64,000 nt of DNA from Sanguibacter antarcticus (GCF_002564005.1 NZ_PDJG01000001.1:2480001-2544000), one strand, 5' to 3'; numbered from the stretch's first letter, positions 33,400 through 42,548 are shown. Notes: generated by a model from the sequence alone, not told the origin. Numbers and translations are program-made.

Positions 33400-35160
33400 T
33401 TGCACGATCCGACACCAGCTCCGACACCAGCTCCGACCGGCACACCCCGTGCCGCGAGCCTGCCCAGCACCGTGCCGCTCCCGGGTCTCCTCGAGGCCGT
33501 CGGCCGCTACGAGCATGCGCTCATAACGAACGACGTCCCCGAGCTGGACGTCCTCTTCGCGTCGGGCAGCACCACGATCCGCAGCGACGGCGGGACGACG
33601 CTCGTCGGCCACGACCACATCGCGACCTTCCGTGCGCAGCGCCCGCCGGTCCCCCGGCGCACCCTCGTGCGCGTCCACGTCCGGGGGCTCGCGCCTGAGC
33701 ACGCGGTCGTCGTCGCCGAGTCGGAGCGTGCTGACGGCGGCACCGGGGTCCAGACCCAGGTGTGGTCCCGCACCGAGGGCGCGTGGGCCGTGACGACAGC
33801 GCACGTCTCGACCGTCCCGCCTGCTGTCCCCGTGCCTGCGACCGGCATCCCCGGCGACACCGGCACGCACCCCGAGCACCCCGAGCCCCCCACAGACCGC
33901 ACCGTCTGGCGGGTGACGGCCGAAGACGCCGCCGCCGACGGGACCCCGCTCCCGGCCCCGCCGGCAGGGTCCACGGGGCCGCTCGCCGGAGCCCGGGTCG
34001 CGGTCAAGGACCTGTTCGCGGTCGCCGGGCAGCGGGTGGGCGCGGGCAACCCCGCATGGCTCGCCCAGGCTCCGGTCGAGACCGCGAGCGCCGCGGCGGT
34101 CGACGCCCTGCTCGCGGCCGGTGCGACGCTCGCGGGCATCGCTCAGACCGACGAGCTCGCGTTCTCGCTCGCGGGGACGAACGTCCACTACGGCACCCCG
34201 CCGAACCCGGCGGCGCCAGGTCGGATCACGGGTGGTTCGACGAGCGGTCCCAGCGCTGCGGTGGCTGCGGGCGTCGCAGACGTGGCGCTCGGGACGGACA
34301 CGGGCGGCTCGGTGCGGGTCCCTGCGTCGTACTGCGGCCTGTTCGGGCTGCGCACCACGCACGGTGCGGTCTCGCGCGACGGGCTCGTGGGCCTGGCCTC
34401 GTCGTTCGACACGGTCGGGGTGCTGACCCGGACGCCGGAGCTGCTGACGGCTGCTGCGGGTGCTCTCCTCCCGGCCCAGGACGTCGTGCGCACGACGCGG
34501 ATCGTCGTTTCTCCCCTGCTCATGGACCTGGCTGACGACGACGTACGACTTGCGGTCGAGGCTGCGCTGTGCGCCCTGGCGCTGCGCACGGGGGTCCCGG
34601 TCGAGACGGTCGACGCGCTGACCGCAGCAGGCCTGGAGGAGTGGTTCGAGGCGTTCCGGACCGTCCAGCAGGCGGAGGCGTGGGCCGAGCACCGGGCGTT
34701 CGTCGCCGTGCACGGCGAGAGCCTCGATCCTGCGGTCGCGGCGCGGTTCCGTGCCGGCGAGCGCATCGACTCCGCCCAGGAGGCCGGCGCCCGCGCGGTG
34801 CTCGCCGGTGCGCGGACGACCCTCGTCGGTCTGCTCCCGCCTGGGACCGTCCTCGCGCTGCCGAGCTCGTCGACGCCCGCCCTGCGTCGCGACGCGGACG
34901 CCGCCGAGGTCGATGCCGCCCGAGCGGGCACGCTGCGGCTCACGTGCGTGGCCGGCGCCGGCGGGCTCCCTGCCCTGTCCGTCCCGACGGGCCGCGTCGG
35001 CACCCTGCCCGTGGGCCTGTGCCTAGCGGCGGGCCCCGGTCAGGACCGGAGCCTCCTCGCGCTCCTCGGGCAGACGCCCGGACCTGCTGCACCGCTCTCG
35101 TCCCTCTCGCCCCTCTCGTCCGTCCCTGCCCCTGCCCCTGCCCCGGAGGCCCTCGCATGA
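33400..35160 (+). CDS. AtzH-like domain fused to an amidase-signature hydrolase
   Basis: 586 residues, two parts. Residues about 25-145 look like the NTF2-type AtzH/DUF3225 domain (LLEAVGRYEHALITNDVPELDVLF, then VWSRTEGAWAVTTAHVS). The rest is an amidase: catalytic Lys203 (VAVKDLF), cis-Ser280 (GGSTSG) and nucleophile Ser304 (GTDTGGSVRVPAS). In cyanuric-acid degradation AtzH, AtzG and AtzE are separate and act on biuret derivatives, so this fusion points to a carboxybiuret- or allophanate-like intermediate. TTG 33400 is taken as start with GAGGACCCG before it; uncertain. It overlaps the next gene by ATGA. Confidence 0.8.
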   Translation: MHDPTPAPTPAPTGTPRAASLPSTVPLPGLLEAVGRYEHALITNDVPELDVLFASGSTTIRSDGGTTLVGHDHIATFRAQRPPVPRRTLVRVHVRGLAPEHAVVVAESERADGGTGVQTQVWSRTEGAWAVTTAHVSTVPPAVPVPATGIPGDTGTHPEHPEPPTDRTVWRVTAEDAAADGTPLPAPPAGSTGPLAGARVAVKDLFAVAGQRVGAGNPAWLAQAPVETASAAAVDALLAAGATLAGIAQTDELAFSLAGTNVHYGTPPNPAAPGRITGGSTSGPSAAVAAGVADVALGTDTGGSVRVPASYCGLFGLRTTHGAVSRDGLVGLASSFDTVGVLTRTPELLTAAAGALLPAQDVVRTTRIVVSPLLMDLADDDVRLAVEAALCALALRTGVPVETVDALTAAGLEEWFEAFRTVQQAEAWAEHRAFVAVHGESLDPAVAARFRAGERIDSAQEAGARAVLAGARTTLVGLLPPGTVLALPSSSTPALRRDADAAEVDAARAGTLRLTCVAGAGGLPALSVPTGRVGTLPVGLCLAAGPGQDRSLLALLGQTPGPAAPLSSLSPLSSVPAPAPAPEALA

Positions 35161-35963
35161 CTCGTCTCGACACCTCGCGCGGCCCGAGCGCGGCCCGCAA
35201 CTCCTGGACCCTAGGAGCCGACCGGGCCGACCTGCGCCGTCCGGCGCGGGAGCCGCAGGTGCTCCACGTGGAGGCTGCGCCGCAGTCCCTCACGCTCGAC
35301 CTCGCACGCACCGCCGTCGTGGTCGTCGACATGCAGAACGACTTCTGCCACCCTGACGGGTGGCTCGCCGGGATCGGCGTGGACGTCACACCTGCGCGCG
35401 CCCCGATCCCCGTTCTCGCCGACCTCCTGCCCGCCCTGCGCGGCCACGACGTCCCCGTCGTGTGGGTGAGCTGGGGCAACCGCCCCGACCAGGCGAACCT
35501 GCCCCCCAACGTGCTCCACGTCTACGACCCGGACGGCACCGGGGCAGGCATCGGCAGCCCGAACAACGCGGCGGGGTCGCCCGTGCTCGAGGCCGGGTCC
35601 TGGGCGGCGGCCGTCGTCGACGAGCTCTCGGGAGCCCCCGGGTTCGCCGACGACCTGCACGTCGACAAGTACCGCATGAGCGGCTTCGTCGACACCCCGC
35701 TCGACTCGGTGCTGCGCAACCTGCGCGTCGACACGCTGCTCCTCGCCGGCGTGAACGCCGACCAGTGCGTCCTCGCGACCCTCATGGACGCGGCGAACAT
35801 CGGGTACGACGTGGTCATGCTCGAGGACGCCGTCGCGACCACCTCGCCGACGTTCTGCATAGAGGCGACCGTGTACAACGTGCGACAGTGCTTCGGCTTC
35901 ACCGCGCTGGCGAGCGACCTGCTCGCCGCGCTCCAGCCCGCTCCGAGAAAGACCGCTCCGTGA
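35157..35963 (+). CDS. Isochorismatase-fold cysteine hydrolase, RutB/BiuH-like
   Basis: 268 residues. Catalytic triad: Asp58 (VVVDMQNDFCH), Lys171 (DKYRMSGF) and Cys204 (GVNADQCVLATLMDA). The segment TPLDSVLRNLRVDTLLLAGVNADQC and the later FGFTALASDLLAAL resemble ureidoacrylate (RutB) and biuret hydrolases. It should hydrolyse a linear ureido or carbamoyl amide. Coupled both sides: ATGA overlap with the amidase and GTGA overlap with the transporter. Confidence 0.87.
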   Translation: MTRLDTSRGPSAARNSWTLGADRADLRRPAREPQVLHVEAAPQSLTLDLARTAVVVVDMQNDFCHPDGWLAGIGVDVTPARAPIPVLADLLPALRGHDVPVVWVSWGNRPDQANLPPNVLHVYDPDGTGAGIGSPNNAAGSPVLEAGSWAAAVVDELSGAPGFADDLHVDKYRMSGFVDTPLDSVLRNLRVDTLLLAGVNADQCVLATLMDAANIGYDVVMLEDAVATTSPTFCIEATVYNVRQCFGFTALASDLLAALQPAPRKTAP

Positions 35964-37003
35964 CGAACCACCCCTCCCCCGACGAGGCCGCGCGCCGCCC
36001 GCACCTCGGACGCCGCGTCCTGACCCGCATCGACCCGTTCATCGTCGGGATGCTCTGCGCCGTCCTGCTCGCGTCCTTCCTCCCGGCACGCGGCGACGCC
36101 GCCGAGGCGCTCGGGTACCTGGTCCTCGTCGCCGTCGGGTGGTTGTTCTTCCTCTACGGCGTCCGCCTGCCGACGAGCGACGCCTTCGCGGCCGTCCGCG
36201 ACTGGAAGCTGCACGGCACCGTCCTCGGCGTGACGTTCGTCGCGTTCCCTCTCCTCGGCCTGGCGTCCCAGCTCCTCGCTCCCGCGGTCATCCCGGTCGA
36301 CCTCGCGCGCGGTGTCCTGTTCCTCACGCTGCTTCCCTCGACGGTCCAGGCGTCCATCGCGTTCACGTCGATCGCCCGCGGCAACGTCGCCGGCGCCGTC
36401 GTCGCCGCGTCGTTCTCCAACCTCGCGGGGGTCGTCGTCACGCCCCTGCTCGTGGGGCTCCTGCTCGGCGGCGCGGTCGGCTTCTCCGCCGACTCGATCG
36501 TCAAGATCGGGCTGCAGCTGCTCGCACCGTTCGTCGCCGGCCAGCTCTTGCGCCCCTGGCTCGCGCCGTGGGTCCTGCGCCACAAGCGCCTCACCACCGT
36601 GACCGACCGCGGCTCCGTGCTCCTCGTCGTCTACTCGGCCTTCAGCCACGGGGTCGTCGACGGGATCTGGACGAGCGTCTCGTTCGGGTCCGTCGTCGCT
36701 CTCGTCGTCATCAGCGCCGTGCTGCTGACCATCGTCCTCAGTCTCACGACGTTCCTCGGGCACCGGCTCGGGTTCTCCCGGGCCGACCGCGTGGTGCTCC
36801 TCATGTGCGGATCGAAGAAGTCCCTGGCCACGGGCGTCCCGATCGCGACCGTCCTGCTCCCTGCAGCGACCCTCGGCTACATGGTGCTGCCGCTCATGAT
36901 CTTCCACCAGCTCCAGCTCGTCGTGTGCTCCGTCATCGCGCGACGCCTCGGCGAGCAGGCCGATCCGGAACCCGTGGCGCTCAGCCCGGCACCGGCCGCC
37001 TGA
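35960..37003 (+). CDS. Bile acid:sodium symporter family (SBF-like) transporter
   Basis: 347 residues with about ten transmembrane helices. SBF/SLC10A7-like signatures: FLYGVRLPTSDAF, LLPSTVQASIAFTSIARGN and CGSKKSLATGVPIA. Imports or exports an organic anion coupled to sodium. As last gene of the catabolic operon it may carry a pathway substrate or an acidic product. GTG 35960 overlaps the stop of the hydrolase gene. Confidence 0.88.
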   Translation: MTNHPSPDEAARRPHLGRRVLTRIDPFIVGMLCAVLLASFLPARGDAAEALGYLVLVAVGWLFFLYGVRLPTSDAFAAVRDWKLHGTVLGVTFVAFPLLGLASQLLAPAVIPVDLARGVLFLTLLPSTVQASIAFTSIARGNVAGAVVAASFSNLAGVVVTPLLVGLLLGGAVGFSADSIVKIGLQLLAPFVAGQLLRPWLAPWVLRHKRLTTVTDRGSVLLVVYSAFSHGVVDGIWTSVSFGSVVALVVISAVLLTIVLSLTTFLGHRLGFSRADRVVLLMCGSKKSLATGVPIATVLLPAATLGYMVLPLMIFHQLQLVVCSVIARRLGEQADPEPVALSPAPAA

Positions 37004-37151
37004 CGAGCTGAGCCGGCTCGCAGCACAGGGCAGCAGAGGGCAGAGCGGGTGAGCTCGAGGGTCGGCTCACCCAGTACAGTTCGGACGTCGTCCCTGGTCG
37101 GCAGACCAGGACGTGCTGCTCGCCCACCCGCACCCTCGTCGCAGGAGAACC

Positions 37152-37976
37152 ATGTCACGCCCCGCTCGGTCGTCCTGGAGCCGCATCCGCTCCGTCGTCG
37201 TCATCGTCGTCGGGCTGGTCGTCCTCGCCCTCGGCGCGGGGGTGTTCAGCGACGGCGGGCTCGACCTCGACGTCCTCACCGGGACCGAAGAAGCGACGAC
37301 CGCGCCCCCGGCAGCCGGACCCCTGACGCCCCTCACCGCCGAGGCTCTCGACCAGGTGGTCACGACGGCCTCCGCCGCGGACCCGACGACGGCGCTCGCC
37401 GCCATCATGACGCTCGACGTCAAGGGCCGCGCCCCGAAGACGGGCTACGACCGCGACGAGTTCGGCCCCTCCTGGTCCGACGTCGACCACAACGGGTGCG
37501 ACACCCGCAACGACATCCTCGCCCGCGACCTCACGAACGAGACCTTCGAGGCCGACACCCACGACTGCGTGGTCCTCACCGGCACGTTCGTCGAGCCGTA
37601 CAGCGGCGGGACGATCGCCTTCCAGCGCGGCCAGGACACGTCCGGCGCCGTGCAGATCGACCACATCGTCGCGCTCTCGGACGCGTGGCAGAAGGGCGCC
37701 CAGTCGTGGGACGCCGACACCCGCAAGGCCTTCGCGAACGACCCGCTCAACCTCCTGGCCTCCGACGGGCCGCTCAACGCTCAGAAGGGCGACGGCGACA
37801 CGGCGACGTGGCTGCCGCCGAACGGAGCGTTCCGCTGCACGTACGTCGCCCGGCAGGTCGCCGTGAAGCAGAGCTACGACGTGTGGGTCACGCAGGCCGA
37901 GCGCGACGCGATGCTCACGGTGCTCTCGACGTGCCCGCAGGAGCCGCTCCCGGAGGCGGTGCCTGCAGCGGGGTGA
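37152..37976 (+). CDS. Secreted HNH-type nuclease (DUF1524/GmrSD C-terminal-like)
   Basis: 274 residues. An N-terminal hydrophobic helix (VVVIVVGLVVLALGAGVF) acts as signal or anchor. The catalytic region has QIDHIVALSDAWQKGAQ and DPLNLLASDGPLNAQKGDGD, the D-H and N-x-x-N residues of the HNH/DUF1524 fold, and two cysteine pairs (CDTRND, HDCVVL; FRCTY, STCPQ) that may form disulfides outside the cell. Good GCAGGAGAACC site. Probably an extracellular nuclease for nutrient use. Converges on the thiamine transporter genes. Confidence 0.82.
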   Translation: MSRPARSSWSRIRSVVVIVVGLVVLALGAGVFSDGGLDLDVLTGTEEATTAPPAAGPLTPLTAEALDQVVTTASAADPTTALAAIMTLDVKGRAPKTGYDRDEFGPSWSDVDHNGCDTRNDILARDLTNETFEADTHDCVVLTGTFVEPYSGGTIAFQRGQDTSGAVQIDHIVALSDAWQKGAQSWDADTRKAFANDPLNLLASDGPLNAQKGDGDTATWLPPNGAFRCTYVARQVAVKQSYDVWVTQAERDAMLTVLSTCPQEPLPEAVPAAG

Positions 37977-37983
37977 GCCTGGC

Positions 37984-39117
37984 TCACGCTCCGAGCAGCG
38001 GGACGGTCTGCGTCGCGTCGACCGCGATCCCGACGACGTCCCCCGCCGCGTACGACACCTCGCTGCTGGTGCTCCCGGCGCCTGGGGCCGTGCCGACCAC
38101 CGAGTAGCGCCGCATCCCGTCACCGAGGTCTGCGTCGACGGTCACCTCCGTGCGCCCCCGACGGAAGACCGAGCTGACGACCGTCCCGGACGCCGCGGCC
38201 CCCTCGACACCGACGAGCACCAGGCCCGACGGACCGACCGCCCGCGGACCGTCGACCCCGGGCAGGAACGCCTGGTACCCGAGGAACTCGGCGACCTCAC
38301 GGCTCGCCGGCGCCGACCACAGATCGTGCGGTGCAGCGACCTGCAGCAGATGACCGCGCGCCATGACCGCCACCCGGTCGGCGACCGTGAACGCCTCGTC
38401 GTGGTCGTGCGTGACGAACAGCGCGGTGGTCCCGGTCGCCACGAGAGCGGCCCGCAGGTCGACCGCGAGACGTTCACGCAGGCCCCGGTCGAGGGCGGAG
38501 AGCGGCTCGTCGAGCAGGAGCAGCTGCGGCTGGGGGGCCAGAGCCCGCGCGAGCGCGACCCGCTGGCGCTCGCCACCGGACATCGTCGCGACCGCCCGCC
38601 GTCCGCTGCCTGGCAGGCCCACGACCTCGAGCAGCTCCTCGACCCGCGCGCGGCGCGCAGCCCGTGGCACCCGCTGCATCCGCAGCCCGTACTCGACGTT
38701 GCGCGCCACGTCGAGGTGCGCGAAGAGCTGCCCCTCCTGGAACATGAGGCCGAAACCGCGCTCGTGGACGGGCACCCCGTCCATGTCGGCCCCGTCCCAC
38801 GCCACGTGGCCGGACGCGACCGGCTCGAGCCCCGCGACGGCGCGCAGCAGGCTCGACTTTCCGCACCCGCTCGCCCCGAGCAGCGCGACGACCTCGCCGG
38901 GCGCGACGGTGAGCGACGCACCCGCGACAGCGACCGTCGGCGGAGCAGACCGCAGGCCGGGGTACTCGACGACGACGTCCTCGAGCCGCAGGCCCGTGCC
39001 ACGGGGGCTGCCCGTGGTCGCGGTGCTTCCCGTGACCGTCGACCGCCCGTCGGTCTGCACCCCGTGCGCGCCGGCCAGCACGCCGTGCTCACCCGTCAGT
39101 ACTCCGGGCTCGCCCAT
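37984..39117 (-). CDS. Thiamine ABC transporter ATP-binding protein
   Basis: 377 residues. Walker A GASGCGKSS, Q-loop FQEGQLFAHLDVARN, signature MSGGERQRVALARAL, Walker B LLLLDEPLSALD, and H-loop VTHDHDEAF; the C-terminal 100 residues form a TOBE-like regulatory domain. Third gene of the operon under the TPP riboswitch, so it powers thiamine (or TPP) uptake. Its start overlaps the permease stop by one base. The first 35 residues are a low-complexity Gly-rich leader with two alternative GTG codons. Confidence 0.9.
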   Translation of the reverse strand: MGEPGVLTGEHGVLAGAHGVQTDGRSTVTGSTATTGSPRGTGLRLEDVVVEYPGLRSAPPTVAVAGASLTVAPGEVVALLGASGCGKSSLLRAVAGLEPVASGHVAWDGADMDGVPVHERGFGLMFQEGQLFAHLDVARNVEYGLRMQRVPRAARRARVEELLEVVGLPGSGRRAVATMSGGERQRVALARALAPQPQLLLLDEPLSALDRGLRERLAVDLRAALVATGTTALFVTHDHDEAFTVADRVAVMARGHLLQVAAPHDLWSAPASREVAEFLGYQAFLPGVDGPRAVGPSGLVLVGVEGAAASGTVVSSVFRRGRTEVTVDADLGDGMRRYSVVGTAPGAGSTSSEVSYAAGDVVGIAVDATQTVPLLGA

Positions 39118-40808
39118 CAGAACTCTCCTGTTCGTTCGCCGCGGAGCCTCTCGGCCCCGAGCATGACGGTCGCGGTGATCGCAGCGAGCACGACCGAGGC
39201 CGCGAGCGCCATGCCGTAGTTCTCCGCGCCTGGTCGGCCGATGAGCCGGAAGATGACGATCGGCAGGGTGGTGCTGTCGGGCCGGGCGAGGAAAGACGTG
39301 GCGCCGAACTCCCCGAGCGAGACAGCGAAGGCGAAGCCGATGGCGAGGCCGAGCGACCGTGCCGCGATGGGCCAGTCGACCGTCGCCAGGACGCGGCGCG
39401 GGGGCGCACCGAGGGTCGCGGCGACCTCGCGCTGGCGCGGGTCGATGGCCCGCAGCACGGGCAGCACGGTGCGCACGACGAGGGGGACGGCGACGACGGC
39501 CTGGGCGATCGGGACGAGGAGGCCGGAGGTGCGCAGGTCGACGTCGAGCCCGAGCGGGGTGTCGAGCGTGATGAGGAAGCCGAACCCGACGGTCACGGCG
39601 GACACCCCGAGCGGCAGCATGAAGGCGGAGTCGAGCACGCTCACGGCGCGGCGCGCGGCTGGTGCGCGGGGGCGTCGGGACACGACGAGGGCGACGAGGC
39701 CGCCGACGACGAGGGCGATCGCGGTGGCGGCGGCGGCCGTGCGCAGCGACGTCCCTGCCGCGGTCCAGACGGTGTCGGTGAGCGCGTTGTTGCCGCCGGT
39801 CGTGCCCAGCGCGACATAGTTGCCGATCCCCCAGCCGCTCGGGGTGCGGAAGGACCGCACGAGCAGGTTGACGAGCGGCCACGTGAGCAGGACCACCACG
39901 ACGAGCGCCGTGAGCACGGCAGCCCCGAGGTCGGAGCCGCGGACCGGGCGCAGGCGCAGCGGGTGCGTCGAGCGCGTCGCGGCGGAGAGGTTGAGCGCGT
40001 GCTCGCGGCGCGACCTCGCGCGCGCAGCGACCCACAGGGCGCTGCTCACGACGACCAGCTGGACGATGGACAGGACGGCGGCCGTGCGCAGGTCGAGGAA
40101 CTGGACCGTCTGGATCCAGATCTCCGTCTCGATGGTGCCGTACCGCTGGTTGCCGAGAACGAGGACCACCCCGAACGCGGTCGCGCAGAAGAGGAACACG
40201 ACGGCGGCCGCGGACGCGATCGCCGGAGCCAGCGCAGGGAGGGTGACCGTCCACAGGGCGCGGGCCGGCGACGCGCCGAGCGCTCTCGCGGCTTGCTCGG
40301 CCCGGGGGTCGAGGTGCTCCCAGAGCCCGCCGACGGTACGGACCACGACGGAGTAGTTGAAGAACACGAGCGCCGCGACGATCGCCGCGAAGGTCCCGTC
40401 GATGTCGAGGAACCCGAGCGGACCCGACTCCGTGAGCAGCGCACGGAACGCCACACCGACGACGACGGTCGGGAGCACGAACGGCACCGTGACGAGCGCA
40501 CGCACCGCGCCCTGCCCGCGGAACGTGCAGCGGTACAAGACATACGCGCCCGGCACGCCGAGCCCGACCGAGAGCAGCGTGCCGACGACCGCCTGGCCGA
40601 GCGTGAGCCCGACCAGGCGCCAGGTGCGTGGCGTGCTGAAGACCTCGGCGAAGCCCGAGAGGTCGACCGCCCCGTCCGTGACGAAACCTCGTCCGACCAG
40701 CGCGAGGACAGGCCACGCGAAGAAGACGGCGAGGAACGTCACGGGGACCGCGACGGCGAGCGCCCACGCGCTCCACCGCACCGCCCGTCCGGGGAGGAGG
40801 ACCGTCAC
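39117..40808 (-). CDS. thiP: Thiamine ABC transporter permease (fused two-domain ThiP)
   Basis: 563 residues with two permease halves (about 12 transmembrane helices), each carrying an EAA loop: EQAARALGASPARALWTVTLPALAP and EVAATLGAPPRRVLATVDWPIAARS. This fused form is typical of ThiP. GTG 40808 lies four bases after the binding-protein stop. Together with the lipoprotein and the ATPase it imports thiamine. Confidence 0.9.
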   Translation of the reverse strand: MTVLLPGRAVRWSAWALAVAVPVTFLAVFFAWPVLALVGRGFVTDGAVDLSGFAEVFSTPRTWRLVGLTLGQAVVGTLLSVGLGVPGAYVLYRCTFRGQGAVRALVTVPFVLPTVVVGVAFRALLTESGPLGFLDIDGTFAAIVAALVFFNYSVVVRTVGGLWEHLDPRAEQAARALGASPARALWTVTLPALAPAIASAAAVVFLFCATAFGVVLVLGNQRYGTIETEIWIQTVQFLDLRTAAVLSIVQLVVVSSALWVAARARSRREHALNLSAATRSTHPLRLRPVRGSDLGAAVLTALVVVVLLTWPLVNLLVRSFRTPSGWGIGNYVALGTTGGNNALTDTVWTAAGTSLRTAAAATAIALVVGGLVALVVSRRPRAPAARRAVSVLDSAFMLPLGVSAVTVGFGFLITLDTPLGLDVDLRTSGLLVPIAQAVVAVPLVVRTVLPVLRAIDPRQREVAATLGAPPRRVLATVDWPIAARSLGLAIGFAFAVSLGEFGATSFLARPDSTTLPIVIFRLIGRPGAENYGMALAASVVLAAITATVMLGAERLRGERTGEF

Positions 40809-40812
40809 CGTG

Positions 40813-41907
40813 CTAGCCGAGGACCGTCGCCGTCCACTCCTTGATCCACGTGTCTCGGTTCTCCGAGATCTCCGCGGGGTCGAGAACGATGGGGTTGGTC
40901 GGCAGCGGCGCGAAGTCGACCCACTCCGGGGGGACCACGGCGTCCGGGTCGACGGGGTACACGTACATGCCCGTCGGGATCTCGGACTGGAACGGCTCGC
41001 CGAGGAGGAAGTCGACGAGCTCCTGCGCCCCCTCAGGGTTCTCGGCGCCCTCGAGCACGCCCGCGTACTCGACCTGCCGGAAGCAGGTGTCGAGCATCGC
41101 GGTCGTGGTCGTCGTGCTGCCGTCCTCGCTCACGGTGTACGCCGGCGACGAGCCGTACGAGAGGACGATCGGCCGTGCGCCGGCCCCCTCGCCCGCGGTG
41201 AACTCCGTCTGGTACGCCTCTTCCCACCCGTTGACGACGAGCAGCCCGTTGTCGGCGAGGCGCTCCCAGTAGTCGAGATAGTCGTCGCCGTACTCGCCGA
41301 TCGTCGCGAACAGGAAGGCGAGGCCAGGGCTCGAGGTCGCCGGGTTGCTCACGACCGTGAGGTCCTTGTACTCGGCAGTCGTGAGGTCCTCGAGCGTCTC
41401 CGGCTCGAGCTCACCGTTCTCCTCGAACCAGGCGGTGTCGACGTTCATGCACACGTCGCCGTAGTCGATGGCGGTGAGCGTGCCCGACGGGTCGGCTGCG
41501 AGCTGCGCGGACAGCTCGCCCTGCACAGGCGAGGTGTACGGGGCGAACACGCCCTCAGCCACCGCGCGCGACGCGAACGAGTTGTCGATCCCGTACGCGA
41601 CGTCGCCGAGCGGCGAGTCCTTCGTGAGGATGAGCTGGTTGGCGAGCGCCCCGCCGTCGCCCGCGCTGACCACCTCGAGGGTGAGCCCGCTCTCGTCCTC
41701 GAACGCGGCCTTGCTCTCGTCGCTGATGACGATCGAGTCGTGCACGACGACCGTGACCGTGCCGGACGCCTCGTCCGTCGCGTCGTCCTGCGTCGACCCG
41801 GACGCGCACGACACCAGCCCCAGGGCGAGGCTGGTGGTGAGCCCGACGACGGCGAGCCCGGCCCGTCCGGACCGGTGTCGTGCAGGCTGGTGAAGAGTGT
41901 TCAGCAT
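40813..41907 (-). CDS. thiB: Thiamine-binding lipoprotein (ThiB/TbpA-like)
   Basis: 364 residues. Lipobox LVSC (Cys34). Mature start TVTVVVHDSIVISDESKAAFEDESGL and the segment GVFAPYTSP, DYGDVCMNVDTAWF and VLSYGSSPAY match the iron/thiamine-binding family. It binds thiamine outside the membrane. Directly downstream of a TPP riboswitch, which settles the substrate class. AGGAGG lies nine bases before the ATG. Confidence 0.93.
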   Translation of the reverse strand: MLNTLHQPARHRSGRAGLAVVGLTTSLALGLVSCASGSTQDDATDEASGTVTVVVHDSIVISDESKAAFEDESGLTLEVVSAGDGGALANQLILTKDSPLGDVAYGIDNSFASRAVAEGVFAPYTSPVQGELSAQLAADPSGTLTAIDYGDVCMNVDTAWFEENGELEPETLEDLTTAEYKDLTVVSNPATSSPGLAFLFATIGEYGDDYLDYWERLADNGLLVVNGWEEAYQTEFTAGEGAGARPIVLSYGSSPAYTVSEDGSTTTTTAMLDTCFRQVEYAGVLEGAENPEGAQELVDFLLGEPFQSEIPTGMYVYPVDPDAVVPPEWVDFAPLPTNPIVLDPAEISENRDTWIKEWTATVLG

Positions 41908-41916
41908 GTGGTGCGT

Positions 41917-41968
41917 CCTCCTGTGGACCGTGACAAGCCATGAGGAGGGGTTCCACGCGCACGCGTGG
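41917..41968 (-). promoter_or_regulatory. Expression platform with hairpin and possible anti-Shine-Dalgarno
   Basis: Just after the aptamer is a hairpin (CCACGCG/CGCGTGG at 41953-41968), then CCTCCT (41948-41943), which is perfectly complementary to the thiB ribosome site AGGAGG (41922-41917). This supports control of translation start. Confidence 0.6.
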
Positions 41969-42068
41969 CGAGAATCCCGACTCCCTACACCGGTGCTAAC
42001 CGGATCAGGTTCGAGGGTCTGCGGAATACCGCACTCTCAGCGCTCTTTCGCGCTCCCCTGTCGTTCGT
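41969..42068 (-). ncRNA. TPP riboswitch (THI element) controlling the thiamine importer
   Basis: On the minus strand the conserved helices and junctions are present: CAGGGGAGCGC, then GCTGAGAGTGCGG, CCGCAGACCCTCG, AACCTGATCCGGTTAGCAC and CGGTGTAGGGAGTCGGG. All are hallmark TPP-sensing residues (CUGAGA and ACCUGAU). It lies 60 bases upstream of thiB. Confidence 0.95.
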
Positions 42069-42145
42069 GACGAGTTTACACGTGGTGTGCGACCGCTGAC
42101 GTGGGGCGCTAGCGTGGGGGCACACCGATCGCACGTGGAGGAACA

Positions 42146-42406
42146 GTGGCCCAGGATCAGTCCATGCAGGTCAAGCTCGCAACGCTCGCCATCTCCTTCG
42201 GAGCCGGTCTGCTCGCCCAGAAGATCGTCAAGGCCGTCTGGCTCAAGGCGACGGGCAAGCCTGGCAGCCTCGTCGACGACGACGACGCGACCCTCGCGAG
42301 CATGGTCGGGTTCGCCGCCGTGACCGGAGCGACCGCGGCCCTCACCAAGGTGCTCGCAGCCCGCGGCACGTCGCGTCTCGCAGCACGGCTCGCCACCCGC
42401 ACCTGA
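42146..42406 (+). CDS. DUF4235 membrane protein
   Basis: 86 residues; GTG 42146 with GGAGGAACA upstream. Two amphipathic or hydrophobic helices (VKLATLAISFGAGLLAQKIVKAVW and LASMVGFAAVTGATAALTKVLAARG) match actinobacterial DUF4235. Function unknown. Divergent from the thiamine importer across the riboswitch region. Confidence 0.8.
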   Translation: MAQDQSMQVKLATLAISFGAGLLAQKIVKAVWLKATGKPGSLVDDDDATLASMVGFAAVTGATAALTKVLAARGTSRLAARLATRT

Positions 42407-42548
42407 CCCACCTCTCGGCCGGTCGCCCCGATGCTCTCCGGGGCACTTCTCCCCATCAGGCCATCCCACGAAACCCGGCAGCCTCAGGCAAGATTGTCGT
42501 TGTCGGTCCGCATCCGTCGACTGCACGCAGGCGACCAGAGGGAGCACG

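Noticed and set aside
37973..37987. GTGAGCC-T-GGCTCAC palindrome covering the stops of the HNH and thiamine ATPase genes
   Set aside because: A one-base centre cannot form a normal RNA hairpin loop; too short to call a terminator or operator.
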